A stretch of 64,000 nt of DNA from JAFDZO01 sp044226845 (GTDB taxonomy: Bacteria; Bacteroidota; Ignavibacteria; Tepidaquicellales; Tepidaquicellaceae): positions 68,972 to 132,971 of the forward strand of contig JBGAGG010000010.1 of NCBI GenBank assembly GCA_044226845.1. Reading direction: 5' to 3'. Position 1 is the first letter of the stretch; the number at the start of each line of letters is the position of its first letter. Made by a program: the position numbers and the translations under genes. Shown one piece after another: positions 18,460-27,550 of this stretch. The notes under the pieces were generated by a model. It ran no database searches. It saw nothing but the letters and a program-made list of their open reading frames with translations, and was not told where the DNA came from.

Positions 18460-19290
18460 ATGCTTCCTAAAAAAGTTCTGATGTGCGAGCCGAAATACTT
18501 CGATATTAACTACATCGGCAATGAATATATGACTAATCTTAACGCTGACTTTGATAAAAACCTGGCTGAACAGCAATGGAATAACTTAAAATCTACCTAT
18601 GAAAATCTCGGATTAGAAGTTTCAGTCATTCCGCCTGTTGAAGGATTAGTGGATATGGTATTCACAGCAAATCAATCGCTTCCTTTCATGGATTCCGAAG
18701 GAAATAAAAAAGTAGTATTAAGCAAAATGAGAAATCCGCAGAGAGCGGATGAGGTAAAACACTTCAAAGATTTTTATCTGAAAGAAGGATATGAATTGAT
18801 AAATCTTCCTGAAGAGATTGAATATTTTGAATCAATGGGTGATGCCATAATTGACTATAAGAGAAAGATTATTTTCGGAGGATACGGCTATAGAACGCAT
18901 GAAAACGTTTATGATTTTTTGAAAGAAGTTACCGATTATGAAATCGTGAAAGTAAAGCTGATGAATAAATATTTTTATCATCTTGATACATGTTTCTCTT
19001 TGTTAAATTCACATACAGCAATGATATGCAGAGATGCTTTCAGTGTAGAAGATTTTAAAAAGATAACCAATTACTTTACAGATATTATTGAAGTTAGCGT
19101 AGAAGAGAATAAATATTCTTTTGCATGCAACTGCCACTGCCCCGACGGTGAAAACGTAATTATTGATAAACGCGCAGTTGAAACAAAACTTATGCTGGAA
19201 AGAAATGAATTTAATGTTACAACTGTTGATACTTCTGAGTTTATGAAATCAGGCGGCAGTGTATTCTGTATGAAAATGATGTACTTTTAA
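18460..19290 (+). CDS. Amidinotransferase/DDAH-fold enzyme, probable arginine dihydrolase
   Basis: A 276 aa enzyme of the guanidine-modifying superfamily (COG1834). Visible catalytic residues: E124 and D128 in FESMGDAIIDY, H174 in FYHLDTCFSLL, and C270 in SGGSVFCMKM near the C-terminus. The N-terminus VLMCEPKYFDINYIGNEYMT and the block VDMVFTANQSLPF (N71) resemble cyanobacterial ArgZ/AgrE, which removes both guanidino nitrogens from arginine to give ornithine; from memory an Asn at that place is a key residue there. An ornithine-type aminotransferase lies at 20482, which fits arginine - ornithine - glutamate semialdehyde. A dimethylarginine hydrolase or citrulline-forming activity is the alternative. 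Confidence 0.78.
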   Translation: MLPKKVLMCEPKYFDINYIGNEYMTNLNADFDKNLAEQQWNNLKSTYENLGLEVSVIPPVEGLVDMVFTANQSLPFMDSEGNKKVVLSKMRNPQRADEVKHFKDFYLKEGYELINLPEEIEYFESMGDAIIDYKRKIIFGGYGYRTHENVYDFLKEVTDYEIVKVKLMNKYFYHLDTCFSLLNSHTAMICRDAFSVEDFKKITNYFTDIIEVSVEENKYSFACNCHCPDGENVIIDKRAVETKLMLERNEFNVTTVDTSEFMKSGGSVFCMKMMYF

Positions 19291-19297
19291 TAAAAAA

Positions 19298-20362
19298 ATG
19301 AGAGATTTTAATTATACATGGGAAGATTTTAAAAAGCTCCCGCTAAGTACGAAAAAGAAATTATTAATCAGAGATAAAAACCTTGCATACTTAATTTTCT
19401 CGCAGCAGTTCGATAGGAAATGTTTAGAGGTCATATTTAATCTTGCAGACAAGATAAGAGCTTTATCGAAAATTAAAGCGACTTCAGACTGGCTGCAGAC
19501 TCTCCTCTCTCACAAGAGAGCCACATTATTTTTTTCCCAGCCTTCTACAAGAACGTTCAAATCTTTTTACCATGCCTGCCATATACTGGGCATAAAAATT
19601 GGTGAGCTTCGCGACGGCGCATCTTCATCCCAGCAAAAAGGAGAGTCCTCCGAAGATACAATACTTACTTTTGCCTCTTATACTGACCTTATCATAATGA
19701 GGAATGCTGAAGAGTTTCTTGCGGAAAAATCCGCATGGCTGATGAATAAGAAGAACAGAATTGTAAGAATTATAAATGCAGGCTCAGGTAAGGACCAGCA
19801 TCCGACACAGTCACTGCTTGATGCTTATACAATGGATATAGTATTTAAGGATAAAGGCGGAATTGAAAGCAAGATTATAACTATTGTAGGTGATCTAAAA
19901 CGCGGCAGAGCAGCACGCTCGCTGATCTATATTTTAAAAAATTATCCGGGAGTGAAGCTAAGGCTTGTATCTCCCGAACAGCTTAAGATAGAGCCCGATA
20001 TAAAAAAATTCCTGATAAAAAATGAAATGGAGTTTATTGAATCGGATAACTTAAAAGAAAGCGTTAAGCAGGCTGATGTTATTTATATGACTCGCATTCA
20101 GGATGAATATGATATTTCAGATGAATCAAAAAAAATAAATTACGCAAATTTTCATCTTACAAAGCAGCACTTAAAAATTATTAAAAAGGATGCAATCATT
20201 ATGCATCCGCTGCCGAGACGGGAAGAAATTGACGTTGACGTAGATGATGATATCCGTGCGCATTACTGGAAACAGGAAAGAAACGGAATGTGGGTAAGGG
20301 CGGCATTGATTGCTTATATGTTTGGACTGACACAGGAAATTATGAATAAAGAGGAAAATTAA
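19298..20362 (+). CDS. pyrB: Aspartate carbamoyltransferase family protein
   Basis: Condenses carbamoyl phosphate with aspartate in pyrimidine synthesis, if the family assignment holds. At 354 aa it is about 40 residues longer than E. coli PyrB, with extra residues at the N-terminus and before the last domain. ATCase hallmarks are DQHPTQSLLDAYTM (carbamoyltransferases using ornithine have HPCQ), SSSQQKGESSEDT (the 80s loop Ser and Lys), LKRGRAARSLIY, YMTRIQDEY and MHPLPRREEID. The carbamoyl phosphate motif reads STRTFKSFYHA rather than STRTRxSFE, so the Arg and Glu after STRT are replaced by Phe and Tyr. It starts 7 bp after the arginine-dihydrolase-like gene, so both are in one transcript. 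No regulatory subunit is nearby. Confidence 0.8.
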   Translation: MRDFNYTWEDFKKLPLSTKKKLLIRDKNLAYLIFSQQFDRKCLEVIFNLADKIRALSKIKATSDWLQTLLSHKRATLFFSQPSTRTFKSFYHACHILGIKIGELRDGASSSQQKGESSEDTILTFASYTDLIIMRNAEEFLAEKSAWLMNKKNRIVRIINAGSGKDQHPTQSLLDAYTMDIVFKDKGGIESKIITIVGDLKRGRAARSLIYILKNYPGVKLRLVSPEQLKIEPDIKKFLIKNEMEFIESDNLKESVKQADVIYMTRIQDEYDISDESKKINYANFHLTKQHLKIIKKDAIIMHPLPRREEIDVDVDDDIRAHYWKQERNGMWVRAALIAYMFGLTQEIMNKEEN

Positions 20363-20378
20363 CACACAATAAATACAG

Positions 20379-20480
20379 ACCCTAAACACAAAGAACACAG
20401 AATAAAATTTCATAAAAAATATTATGAATTATTTTGCTCAGTGTTCTCTGTGGAAAATTCTGTGTACTCTGTGGTTAGGA
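20379..20480. repeat. Degenerate inverted repeat (CTCTGTGG type)
   Basis: Lies between the convergent carbamoyltransferase and aminotransferase genes. The left arm CCTAAACACAAAGAACACAG and the right arm CTGTGTACTCTGTGGTTAGG are imperfect reverse complements, separated by an AT-rich centre with further TTCTCTGTGGA. Similar word sets occur as inverted repeats in many FCB genomes. It could act as a two-way terminator. Confidence 0.5.
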
Positions 20481-20481
20481 T

Positions 20482-21648
20482 TTAAACGAGACTTTCTTCG
20501 AATGCTGTAAGGAAAATATCTGCTTCCTCTTGTGAAAGAATCAACGGAGGCAGCAGCCTAATGCAGTTATCATTGGTAAGATTAACTAATACTTTTCTCT
20601 CAAATAAATTATCAACAACTTTCGCAGGAACTATATTACCAAGTTCTATTCCAAGCATAAGTCCAATACCACGCACTTCTTTTATTTTATCGGGATATTT
20701 CTTTTGTAAATTTATAATTTCATTCTTCAGATAAGCTCCTACAACTTCTGCATTTCTCATAGCATAACTTTCTATCTCTTCTAATGTAGCAATTCCTGCA
20801 GCACATGCAACAGGATTTCCTCCGAATGTTGTTCCGTGCTCGCCCATCTTAAAACAATCGTTGAGATATTCTTTCGCCATCAGAGCAGCAACGGGTAATC
20901 CCCCGCCGATACCTTTTGCAGTAACGCAGATATCAACATCAGCTTTGTAATGCTGTATAGATAAAAACTTGCCTGTGCGCCCCACACCGCATTGTATGCA
21001 GTCAGCAATAATTAAAAATCCATATTTTGCTTTCAGTTCATTTAGCGTATCAACAAATACACAGTCAGCAACGTAAATTCCGCCTTCACCCTGAATGAAT
21101 TCAAGGAATACAGCAGCAGTATTTTCGTTTATCGTTCGTTTTAAATCATCAACCGAATTATATAAAAGATGATGAACATTTGGAAGCAGCGGCTCAAAGC
21201 CTTTTCTGTATTTTTCTTTAGTAGTGAGTGAAAGGCTGCCATAAGTGCGGCCGTGAAATCCGCCTTTGAAAGAAATAAGCTCAGTCTTTTTATCCGAGTG
21301 AAAATATTTCCTCACTAACTTTATCGCCCCTTCCATAGCTTCAGTGCCTGTTGAAGCAAGAAATATCCTGTCGAAGCCTGAAAGCGTCAATAGCTTCTCA
21401 GCAAAATCTATCTGTGTTTCCTGATAAAAATTATTGGAGAGATGGTTGTAATTATATATCTGCGAGACTATTGCTTCGTTTACCTTTTGGTTGTTATAAC
21501 CCAGTACGTTCACAGCAAGGCCGCCGAACATATCGAGAAATATTCCTTTATCGGTATGTAAAAAAACGCCTTCCCCTTTTTCAACAATAAGAGGAAGACG
21601 TTTATAAGTCTGAAAAAAATATTTTGCTTCTTTTTCTGCTAAGTCCAA
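20482..21648 (-). CDS. argD: Class III aminotransferase, ArgD/ornithine aminotransferase type
   Basis: A PLP enzyme of 388 aa, moving an amino group from (acetyl)ornithine to 2-oxoglutarate. Landmarks are the N-terminal GEGVFLHTDKGIFLDMFGGL, the cofactor phosphate site ASTGTEAMEGAIKLVRKYF, FKGGFHGRTYGSLSLT, the PLP-nitrogen aspartate in IIADCIQCGVGRTG, and the Schiff-base lysine in VTAKGIGGGLPVAALM, then HGTTFGGNPVACAAGI. The residue after the PLP aspartate, normally Glu (DEVQ), is Cys here. ArgD and ornithine delta-aminotransferase cannot be separated from sequence alone; the neighbouring arginine-dihydrolase-like gene favours ornithine use. It starts 3 bp after coaE, within the rny-coaE transcript. 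Confidence 0.85.
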   Translation of the reverse strand: MDLAEKEAKYFFQTYKRLPLIVEKGEGVFLHTDKGIFLDMFGGLAVNVLGYNNQKVNEAIVSQIYNYNHLSNNFYQETQIDFAEKLLTLSGFDRIFLASTGTEAMEGAIKLVRKYFHSDKKTELISFKGGFHGRTYGSLSLTTKEKYRKGFEPLLPNVHHLLYNSVDDLKRTINENTAAVFLEFIQGEGGIYVADCVFVDTLNELKAKYGFLIIADCIQCGVGRTGKFLSIQHYKADVDICVTAKGIGGGLPVAALMAKEYLNDCFKMGEHGTTFGGNPVACAAGIATLEEIESYAMRNAEVVGAYLKNEIINLQKKYPDKIKEVRGIGLMLGIELGNIVPAKVVDNLFERKVLVNLTNDNCIRLLPPLILSQEEADIFLTAFEESLV

Positions 21649-21651
21649 TTT

Positions 21652-22320
21652 TTAGTTTTCTTTTCCCTCAGTATAAAGTTCTTTTTGTCCAGTTAAAGAT
21701 TTTAACAATCTCGCAAGGAAATCAATCTGTGTATCAAGCTCCGCCTCTGATTTATTATTTACCAATACAAAATCAGAAAGTTCAAGCTTATTCTTTTCTT
21801 CGATCTGATACTTCATTATATTTTCGACTTCAGATTTCTTCGCTCCGTCTCTCATCATTATTCTTTCAACTCTTGTCTTCTTATTTGCATAAATCATAAT
21901 TACGTAATCCAGATCTTTATCTAGTCCGCTTTCAAATACTAATGCTGACTCAACTAAGACTATATCATAAATACTTTTCTTGGATTCTTTTATTATATAA
22001 TCTATAACGATGGGATGAACAATTTTATTTACCTTTGAGTAATTCTTTTTGTTCGCAAAAATCACTTCGCGGAACTTCGATAAATTTATTTTGCCCTGAT
22101 AATTTAAAATATCCTTGCCGAACTCTTTTACAAGCTTTGCAAGAAGAGTTTTATTTTTTGTATAAAGATTTTTTGCAATTGCATCTGCATAAAAAACCTT
22201 GAATCCTTTTTTTGCAAGCTTGTTGCATACAAAAGTCTTGCCTGAACCTATGCCGCCTGTAATACCGACTATAAGTTTCGTTTTATGTTTCTTCATTATT
22301 TTTTCCGGGGTGTTAGCCAT
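21652..22320 (-). CDS. coaE: Dephospho-CoA kinase
   Basis: Last step of coenzyme A synthesis: ATP phosphorylates dephospho-CoA at the ribose 3'-OH. The 222 aa sequence has the P-loop IVGITGGIGSGKTFVCNKLA, the substrate region VFYADAIAKNLYTKNK, VVHP-type VNKIVHPIVIDYI and the lid with RVERIMMRDGAKKSEVENIM. The C-terminal LSDFVLVNNKSEAELDTQID is normal. It lies between rny (12 bp) and argD (3 bp). Confidence 0.94.
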   Translation of the reverse strand: MANTPEKIMKKHKTKLIVGITGGIGSGKTFVCNKLAKKGFKVFYADAIAKNLYTKNKTLLAKLVKEFGKDILNYQGKINLSKFREVIFANKKNYSKVNKIVHPIVIDYIIKESKKSIYDIVLVESALVFESGLDKDLDYVIMIYANKKTRVERIMMRDGAKKSEVENIMKYQIEEKNKLELSDFVLVNNKSEAELDTQIDFLARLLKSLTGQKELYTEGKEN

Positions 22321-22332
22321 AAGTTAAAAAAA

Positions 22333-24030
22333 CTATTTCGCATAAGCAATTGACCTTCTCTCTCTAATCACGTTCACTTTTATCTGTCCCGGATATTCCA
22401 TTTCTTCCTGAATCTTCTTTGCAATATCATCTGCTAACTGGTCTTGTAATATATCGCTGATTTTTTCCTGCTCTACAATTACTCTTACTTCGCGTCCTGC
22501 CTGGATAGCATATGTCTTTGCAACACCTTCAAATGACTTCGCAATGTTTTCAAGTGTTTCAAGTCTCTTTGAATATGCTTCAACAGATTCGCGTCTTGCT
22601 CCCGGTCTTGCGCCGCTGATTGAGTCAGCTGCCTGAACGATAATAGATATCGGACTTTCCATAGGCATTTCATCATGGTGGGCACCGATTGCATTACAGA
22701 TGATCGGATGCTCTTTGCATCTCTTTGCTACTTCGTAGCCAAGTATTGCATGCGGACCTTCGATGCTTCTGTCGATAGTTTTACCTACGTCATGCAGAAG
22801 TCCTGCTCTCTTCGCCATATAGGCGTCTAAGCCAAGCTCAGCAGCCATAATTCCTGCTAAGTAACCAACTTCAATTGAGTGATTTAAAACGTTCTGTCCG
22901 TAGCTTGAGCGGTATTTCATTCTGCCGATAAGCGTTATCAAATCTCTGTGCATTCCCTGAATTCCCATTTCAACAAGTGTATTTTCACCTACGCGTATAA
23001 TTTCTTCGCTGAGTTCCTTTTCTACTTTTGTTACAACTTCTTCAATTCTTGCAGGGTGAATTCTGCCGTCTGCAATAAGTCTTTCCATCGATACTCTTGC
23101 AATCTCTCTTCTGAACGGATCGAAGCCTGAAATGATAATTGCTTCCGGTGTATCGTCAACGATTATATCAACGCCGGTAGCTGCTTCAAATGCTCTGATA
23201 TTTCTTCCTTCTTTACCGATAATTCTTCCTTTGAGTTCATCGGAAGTAATTTGCAGTACAGATACAGTTGTTTCAACTGAGTGGTCGGAAGCAGTTCTCT
23301 GAATACTTTGTATGATAAGATTTTTTGCAATGCGGTTGGCTTCAAGCTTAGTCTCATCTCTGACTTCCTGAAGTTTTTGCGCTGAGTCGAGCTTAACCTG
23401 CTGCAGCAAGCTTTCGAAAAGTTCTTTCTTAGCTTCTTCTTCTGTTAAACCGGAAATTCTTTGCAGTCTGTCTTTTTGCTCGGAGATAACATTAACTGTT
23501 TCCTCTTTTAAAGACTCAATTTCTTTTTCCTTTTCCTCGACTTTTTCAATTTTCGATGTCAGATCTTTTTCAAGATTTTCAATCTTCTTTTCTTTCTGTC
23601 CTAATTCATTCTTAGCCTGGTCAACTTTAGCTTTTTCTTCTTTTAAAAATTGCTCTGTTTTTTCTTTCTCGGCTTTTAACTTCTTTTCATCTTCAACTAC
23701 ATTTTTTTCACGCTCTTTTACCTGCTCATCAAACTCCTGTTTCTTTTTATAGAACTGGTCTTTTACTTCAAGTAATTTTTCTTTCTTTAAATTCTGAGCG
23801 GCTTTATCTGCATCCTGTAAAAGATTTTTTACTCTCTTCTCGCCTTCTGCAACTGTATCTTTTGCCTTTTTTTCAGCATCTGCTAAAATTTTATCGGCAA
23901 CGCTTTGCGCATCACCAATTTTGCCTTTACTTATTTTAGAATTCAGTAACCATCCTATATAGAGGAACAGTAAACATAAACCTATAATTAATGGAATTAA
24001 GACATATAGTTCTTTAACAAATTCCATCAC
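22333..24030 (-). CDS. rny: Ribonuclease Y
   Basis: Membrane-anchored endoribonuclease that starts mRNA decay. Order of parts in 565 aa: an N-terminal membrane anchor (about 8-28, YVLIPLIIGLCLLFLYIGWL), a long charged coiled coil (about 40-225), a KH RNA-binding domain with GRIIGKEGRNIRAFEAATGV and DDTPEAIIISGFDPFRREIA, and an HD metal-hydrolase domain with AKRAGLLHDVGKTIDRSIEG and AHHDEMPMESPISIIV. The end reads IKVNVIRERRSIAYAK. It follows the 6S RNA gene and precedes coaE, an order found in many FCB genomes. Confidence 0.96.
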   Translation of the reverse strand: MMEFVKELYVLIPLIIGLCLLFLYIGWLLNSKISKGKIGDAQSVADKILADAEKKAKDTVAEGEKRVKNLLQDADKAAQNLKKEKLLEVKDQFYKKKQEFDEQVKEREKNVVEDEKKLKAEKEKTEQFLKEEKAKVDQAKNELGQKEKKIENLEKDLTSKIEKVEEKEKEIESLKEETVNVISEQKDRLQRISGLTEEEAKKELFESLLQQVKLDSAQKLQEVRDETKLEANRIAKNLIIQSIQRTASDHSVETTVSVLQITSDELKGRIIGKEGRNIRAFEAATGVDIIVDDTPEAIIISGFDPFRREIARVSMERLIADGRIHPARIEEVVTKVEKELSEEIIRVGENTLVEMGIQGMHRDLITLIGRMKYRSSYGQNVLNHSIEVGYLAGIMAAELGLDAYMAKRAGLLHDVGKTIDRSIEGPHAILGYEVAKRCKEHPIICNAIGAHHDEMPMESPISIIVQAADSISGARPGARRESVEAYSKRLETLENIAKSFEGVAKTYAIQAGREVRVIVEQEKISDILQDQLADDIAKKIQEEMEYPGQIKVNVIRERRSIAYAK

Positions 24031-24101
24031 ACCTCCTTGTTGCTATATTTTTAGTACACATTCGATTTTTTTGATTTGTTGGTTAAATAAAAATTGGGTA
24101 T

Positions 24102-24336
24102 AAAAAAACCGCACAGACAAATCCTTAGCCAAAGCTTATAAGAAACCCGTTTAAGCATACGGTGGAGGGTGCCACAATGTCGTTTGCTTCCACTGTCCGG
24201 AGTTCCCGGGCTAACCCGGCTCCAGATCCGCCAAAGCGGATGAGGCCTGTAATTGACATTTTTTTATGAGCTTACCTTCCTATCTTATAAAAAATGTTGG
24301 TTTTTTATAATGGTTTGACTAAGGTGTCTGTGCGGT
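24102..24336 (-). ncRNA. ssrS: 6S RNA
   Basis: A structured RNA between zapA and rny on the same strand, the classic 6S RNA place. Its ends pair perfectly: CCGCACAGACA at 24325-24335 (5' end on the minus strand) with TGTCTGTGCGG at 24109-24119, extended inward by TTAG/CTAA. A seven-base T run (24102-24108) follows as terminator. Inside are a large loop region and an apical GC-rich arm (around 24195-24240, with GAGCCGGGTTAGCCCGGGAAC), as in 6S RNA, which mimics an open promoter and binds housekeeping RNA polymerase. The T run is on the minus strand only, which sets the orientation. Length is about 230 nt. Confidence 0.85.
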
Positions 24337-24379
24337 TATTTAAAAACCTGCTTTTATGTAAAGAACAAATAAATAAAAT

Positions 24380-24679
24380 CTAGATATACTGATCGAGCAA
24401 ATTTGAAAGCTCTTCAATATTTTGATTATATTCTCTTAACGAGTCTAAGTAATCTTCTTCAATTTTATTTCTGATACCTTTTTCCTTAAAATAATCCTCC
24501 GCAATATTTAACGAAGAAACTACCGCAATAGTTTCCTCAGTCTGATTTGGGGATTCAGAGTTGATTCTGTTCATAATATTATCAACGTAATTGGCAATTT
24601 TTTCTACCTTTGCAGTGTCTTCACCCTGCAAATTATATTCGCTGTTAAAAATCCTTACTCTGACTTCTTTAGGATTCAT
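24380..24679 (-). CDS. zapA: Cell division protein ZapA
   Basis: A 99 aa FtsZ-ring protein that bundles FtsZ filaments at midcell. The N-terminal beta strand EVRVRIFNSEYNLQGEDTAK and the conserved VEKIANYVDNIMNRI are the ZapA signature, followed by IAVVSSLNIAEDYFKEK and a C-terminal coiled coil (LREYNQNIEELSNLLDQ). It sits between the coiled-coil gene at 24719 and 6S RNA, in the usual zapA - ssrS - rny order. Confidence 0.92.
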   Translation of the reverse strand: MNPKEVRVRIFNSEYNLQGEDTAKVEKIANYVDNIMNRINSESPNQTEETIAVVSSLNIAEDYFKEKGIRNKIEEDYLDSLREYNQNIEELSNLLDQYI

Positions 24680-24718
24680 AAGTTTTTAAGGTTTTGTTTT
24701 GTTCTTAGTCAAACTGTA

Positions 24719-25096
24719 TTAATTTTCCTGATCGTACTGATCAAGGTGTACATCAATTCTTGATATTAACTCTTTTATTCGTGAACGGACAATTTCTTTA
24801 TCCTGTATAGACGATTTTGTATTTTTTTCAGTTAGTAAAACGTTCTTCAAATCCGATATTTCCTTATCCTTCGTTATCGACTGCGAATTTGCATGAGTAA
24901 CCTGAAGCTTTAAATCAGTGATTTTCTGGCTCAGCTCCTTCACCTGCTCGCGCAAATCTTTGTTCTCTTCTTCAACTTTACTTATCTTTGTCAGCAGCAT
25001 TCTGACCTTTGTTAATAAACCCTGAATCGATACCCTTAATGAATTCTTAGCTTCATTGATGCTATCTATTGCGCTGTCAGAAAATGGTTTAGACAT
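24719..25096 (-). CDS. Small coiled-coil protein, candidate ZapB-like division partner
   Basis: A 125 aa protein with no signal peptide and a long heptad region (about 35-100: KISKVEEENKDLREQVKELS and QKITDLKLQVTHAN). Both ends are charged. I recognise no enzyme domain. Its place between pheT and zapA is occupied by a coiled-coil gene in many Bacteroidota, and a role with ZapA in the division ring (as ZapB has in enterobacteria) is a reasonable inference, not proven. Confidence 0.8.
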   Translation of the reverse strand: MSKPFSDSAIDSINEAKNSLRVSIQGLLTKVRMLLTKISKVEEENKDLREQVKELSQKITDLKLQVTHANSQSITKDKEISDLKNVLLTEKNTKSSIQDKEIVRSRIKELISRIDVHLDQYDQEN

Positions 25097-25150
25097 AATT
25101 TTTTGTTAGGTTCTTACTAACTCCTTACTACGACTTCTTAACTTCTTAAT

Positions 25151-27544
25151 CTAACTTCTAAGCTGCACGTTCAATTCTTTTTCAAGATTCTTTACTATCT
25201 TGCCGATTATCGGATTTATCTCTTCATCTGTCAGTGTTTTATCAAAAGAAGAAAATTCTAATGAAAAAGCAAGACTTTTGTTATTACCGAGTTTTTTATC
25301 CTCGTAAATATCAAAGAGCTGCAAACCCGATAACAGCTTTCCGCCGCTCTTTAAAATGACGTCCTTAATATCCTTAAAAACAACGTTTTTTTCAACTACA
25401 AAAGATAAGTCTCTTTTTACTGTCGGAAATTTGGAAATCGGCTCATAAACATTGGATTTTCTCTGCGCTTTATATAGTGCCTCTAAGTTAAATTCAGCTA
25501 TATAAACAGGTTTCTCGATTTCAATGCCAAGTGACTTTAAGAGTGAACTTTCAACTTTGAACAATTCCCCTGCGTAATTATCTTTTGTTTCATATTTAAT
25601 CTTAATACCGTTTTCCCCGTAAGAAGTGTTTTTGATCTGAATATTCAGACTACGTATAAACATATCGACTTCACCTTTCAAATCGAATAAATCAAAGTCT
25701 CTGTCTTTATTGTCAAAAGATTTCAGATCGTAATTTCCGCAGACTCCGATAGAAAGTTTATCTTCTTCTTTAAAGCACTTTCCTTCGTCCAAAAATACTC
25801 TGCCTGTTTCATATAATTTGAGCGGAATATCTTTGCCGGAATGATTATGATTATTTTTAATAACGTTCAGCATTCCGTAATAAAGATTTACACGCATTGA
25901 GTTCATTTCGCTTGAACCGGGATTTGCAATCTTTACCGGACTGATCCCGAACGTCTGCAGTTTTGCATCTTCCTGCTGAGAACTTGTTAAAATCTCGTTA
26001 AATCCGCGACCATAGAAATAGTTCTTTACTTTCTGAACGAACTCGATATAATCTAAATTGTAATTGGATTCCGATACGCTGAACCTGAAAGTGCTTTCCA
26101 TTGGGATATTATCGTAGCCGTAAATGCGGGCAATTTCTTCAATCAGATCAATTTCACTTTCAATATCATTTCTTCTGAATTCAGGAATTTTAAACACTAA
26201 TTTTTCGAATCTTTCGCCTTCACATTCAATATCTATTTTAGCTAATAAGTTAATTACTTCATCTTTTGTAAGTGATAATCCTAAAATACGGTTAACATTA
26301 TAAATTTCAAGCTCTACTTCCCTATAAACAAAACATTCAGGATAGTTATCTACTGTACCGCATAATATCTTACCGCCGGAAAGTTCTGCAAAGAATTGTG
26401 AAGCTCTGTCGGAAGCATATTCAACCATGTTAATATCCGTTCCTCTTTCAAATCTATGTGATGCATCCGAAGATAAACCGAGCTTTTTCGCATTCAATCT
26501 TATTGCAACTGAATCAAAATAAGCTGTCTCCAGCAGTACATTTGTAGTGCCTTCCGTTATTTCCGAATTCTCGCCGCCCATAATTCCGGCAATACTTAAT
26601 GGTCTTTCAGCATCGCAAATCATTAAGGACTTATCATTTAAAACTCTTTCTTTTGAATCAAGCGTTGTGAACTTATCGCCTTCGTTGGCAGTCTTAACAA
26701 TAATCTTCTTACCTTTAATTTTATCGTAATCAAATGCATGCATCGGCTGCCCTGTTTCCATCATAATATAGTTGGTAATATCAACAATATTATTGCGCGG
26801 TCTTAGCCCTATTGCAGTCAGTTTCTTTTTCAGCCATTCAGGAGAGTCTTTTACCTGAACGTCTTTAATAACTCTTGCTCTGAATCTCTTGCAGAAATCT
26901 TTATTTTCTATCGCTACATGAATATAATCATGCGAGTTTTCGTTTTCTTCTTTTAGTTGTACTTCAGGAAGCTTGCAGTGCAAATCATATGCAGCAGCTA
27001 TTTCTCTTGCTATGCCGATATGTGAAAGCAGGTCTCCCCTGTTTGGCGTTACGCCAATCTCATATATAAAATCATCTGCTCCTATATATTCAGCAAAACT
27101 CTGCCCTATCTTTGCATTTTCATCAAGCACCATTATTCCGTTATGGTCTTCGCTTAGATTTAATTCTTTTGCCGAGCATATCATTCCCTCTGAAAGCTGT
27201 CCGCGAAGCTTAGCTTTCTTTATTTCAAATCCGCCATTAGGCACAACTGCTCCAATCTTTGCTACGCAGACTAACTGCTCCGCTTCTACATTCGGCGCGC
27301 CGCAGACTATGTTTAACAAATCACCTGTGCCGATATCAACTTTGCAAACGCTTAGCTTATCTGCATCCGGATGTTTGGATTTTTCAACAACTTTACCTAC
27401 TACAAATCCCTTAAACTTTTCACCCTCGGATTCAATACTTTCAATATCAAGTCCCGCAGAAATCATTTTTGCATTCAATTCTGCCATTGAACTGATTTCC
27501 AAATCCGGTATGTATTCCTTAACCCAATTTAAACTGAATTTCAT
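25151..27544 (-). CDS. pheT: Phenylalanyl-tRNA synthetase beta subunit
   Basis: The large subunit of the alpha2-beta2 enzyme that charges tRNA-Phe; it carries the tRNA-binding and editing functions. In 797 aa: an N-terminal MKFSLNWVKEYIPDLEISS, an OB-type tRNA-binding domain (about 40-150, KHPDADKLSVCKVDIGTG), the B3/B4 editing region (with LLETAYFDSVAIRLNAKKLG and SSDASHRFERGTD), the B5 domain, a degenerate catalytic-like core, and a C-terminal FDX-ACB domain that binds the anticodon stem (KFPTVKRDLSFVVEKN). pheS is not in this window. It is the first gene of the pheT - coiled coil - zapA - 6S - rny series. Confidence 0.96.
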   Translation of the reverse strand: MKFSLNWVKEYIPDLEISSMAELNAKMISAGLDIESIESEGEKFKGFVVGKVVEKSKHPDADKLSVCKVDIGTGDLLNIVCGAPNVEAEQLVCVAKIGAVVPNGGFEIKKAKLRGQLSEGMICSAKELNLSEDHNGIMVLDENAKIGQSFAEYIGADDFIYEIGVTPNRGDLLSHIGIAREIAAAYDLHCKLPEVQLKEENENSHDYIHVAIENKDFCKRFRARVIKDVQVKDSPEWLKKKLTAIGLRPRNNIVDITNYIMMETGQPMHAFDYDKIKGKKIIVKTANEGDKFTTLDSKERVLNDKSLMICDAERPLSIAGIMGGENSEITEGTTNVLLETAYFDSVAIRLNAKKLGLSSDASHRFERGTDINMVEYASDRASQFFAELSGGKILCGTVDNYPECFVYREVELEIYNVNRILGLSLTKDEVINLLAKIDIECEGERFEKLVFKIPEFRRNDIESEIDLIEEIARIYGYDNIPMESTFRFSVSESNYNLDYIEFVQKVKNYFYGRGFNEILTSSQQEDAKLQTFGISPVKIANPGSSEMNSMRVNLYYGMLNVIKNNHNHSGKDIPLKLYETGRVFLDEGKCFKEEDKLSIGVCGNYDLKSFDNKDRDFDLFDLKGEVDMFIRSLNIQIKNTSYGENGIKIKYETKDNYAGELFKVESSLLKSLGIEIEKPVYIAEFNLEALYKAQRKSNVYEPISKFPTVKRDLSFVVEKNVVFKDIKDVILKSGGKLLSGLQLFDIYEDKKLGNNKSLAFSLEFSSFDKTLTDEEINPIIGKIVKNLEKELNVQLRS

Positions 27545-27550
27545 ATATTT

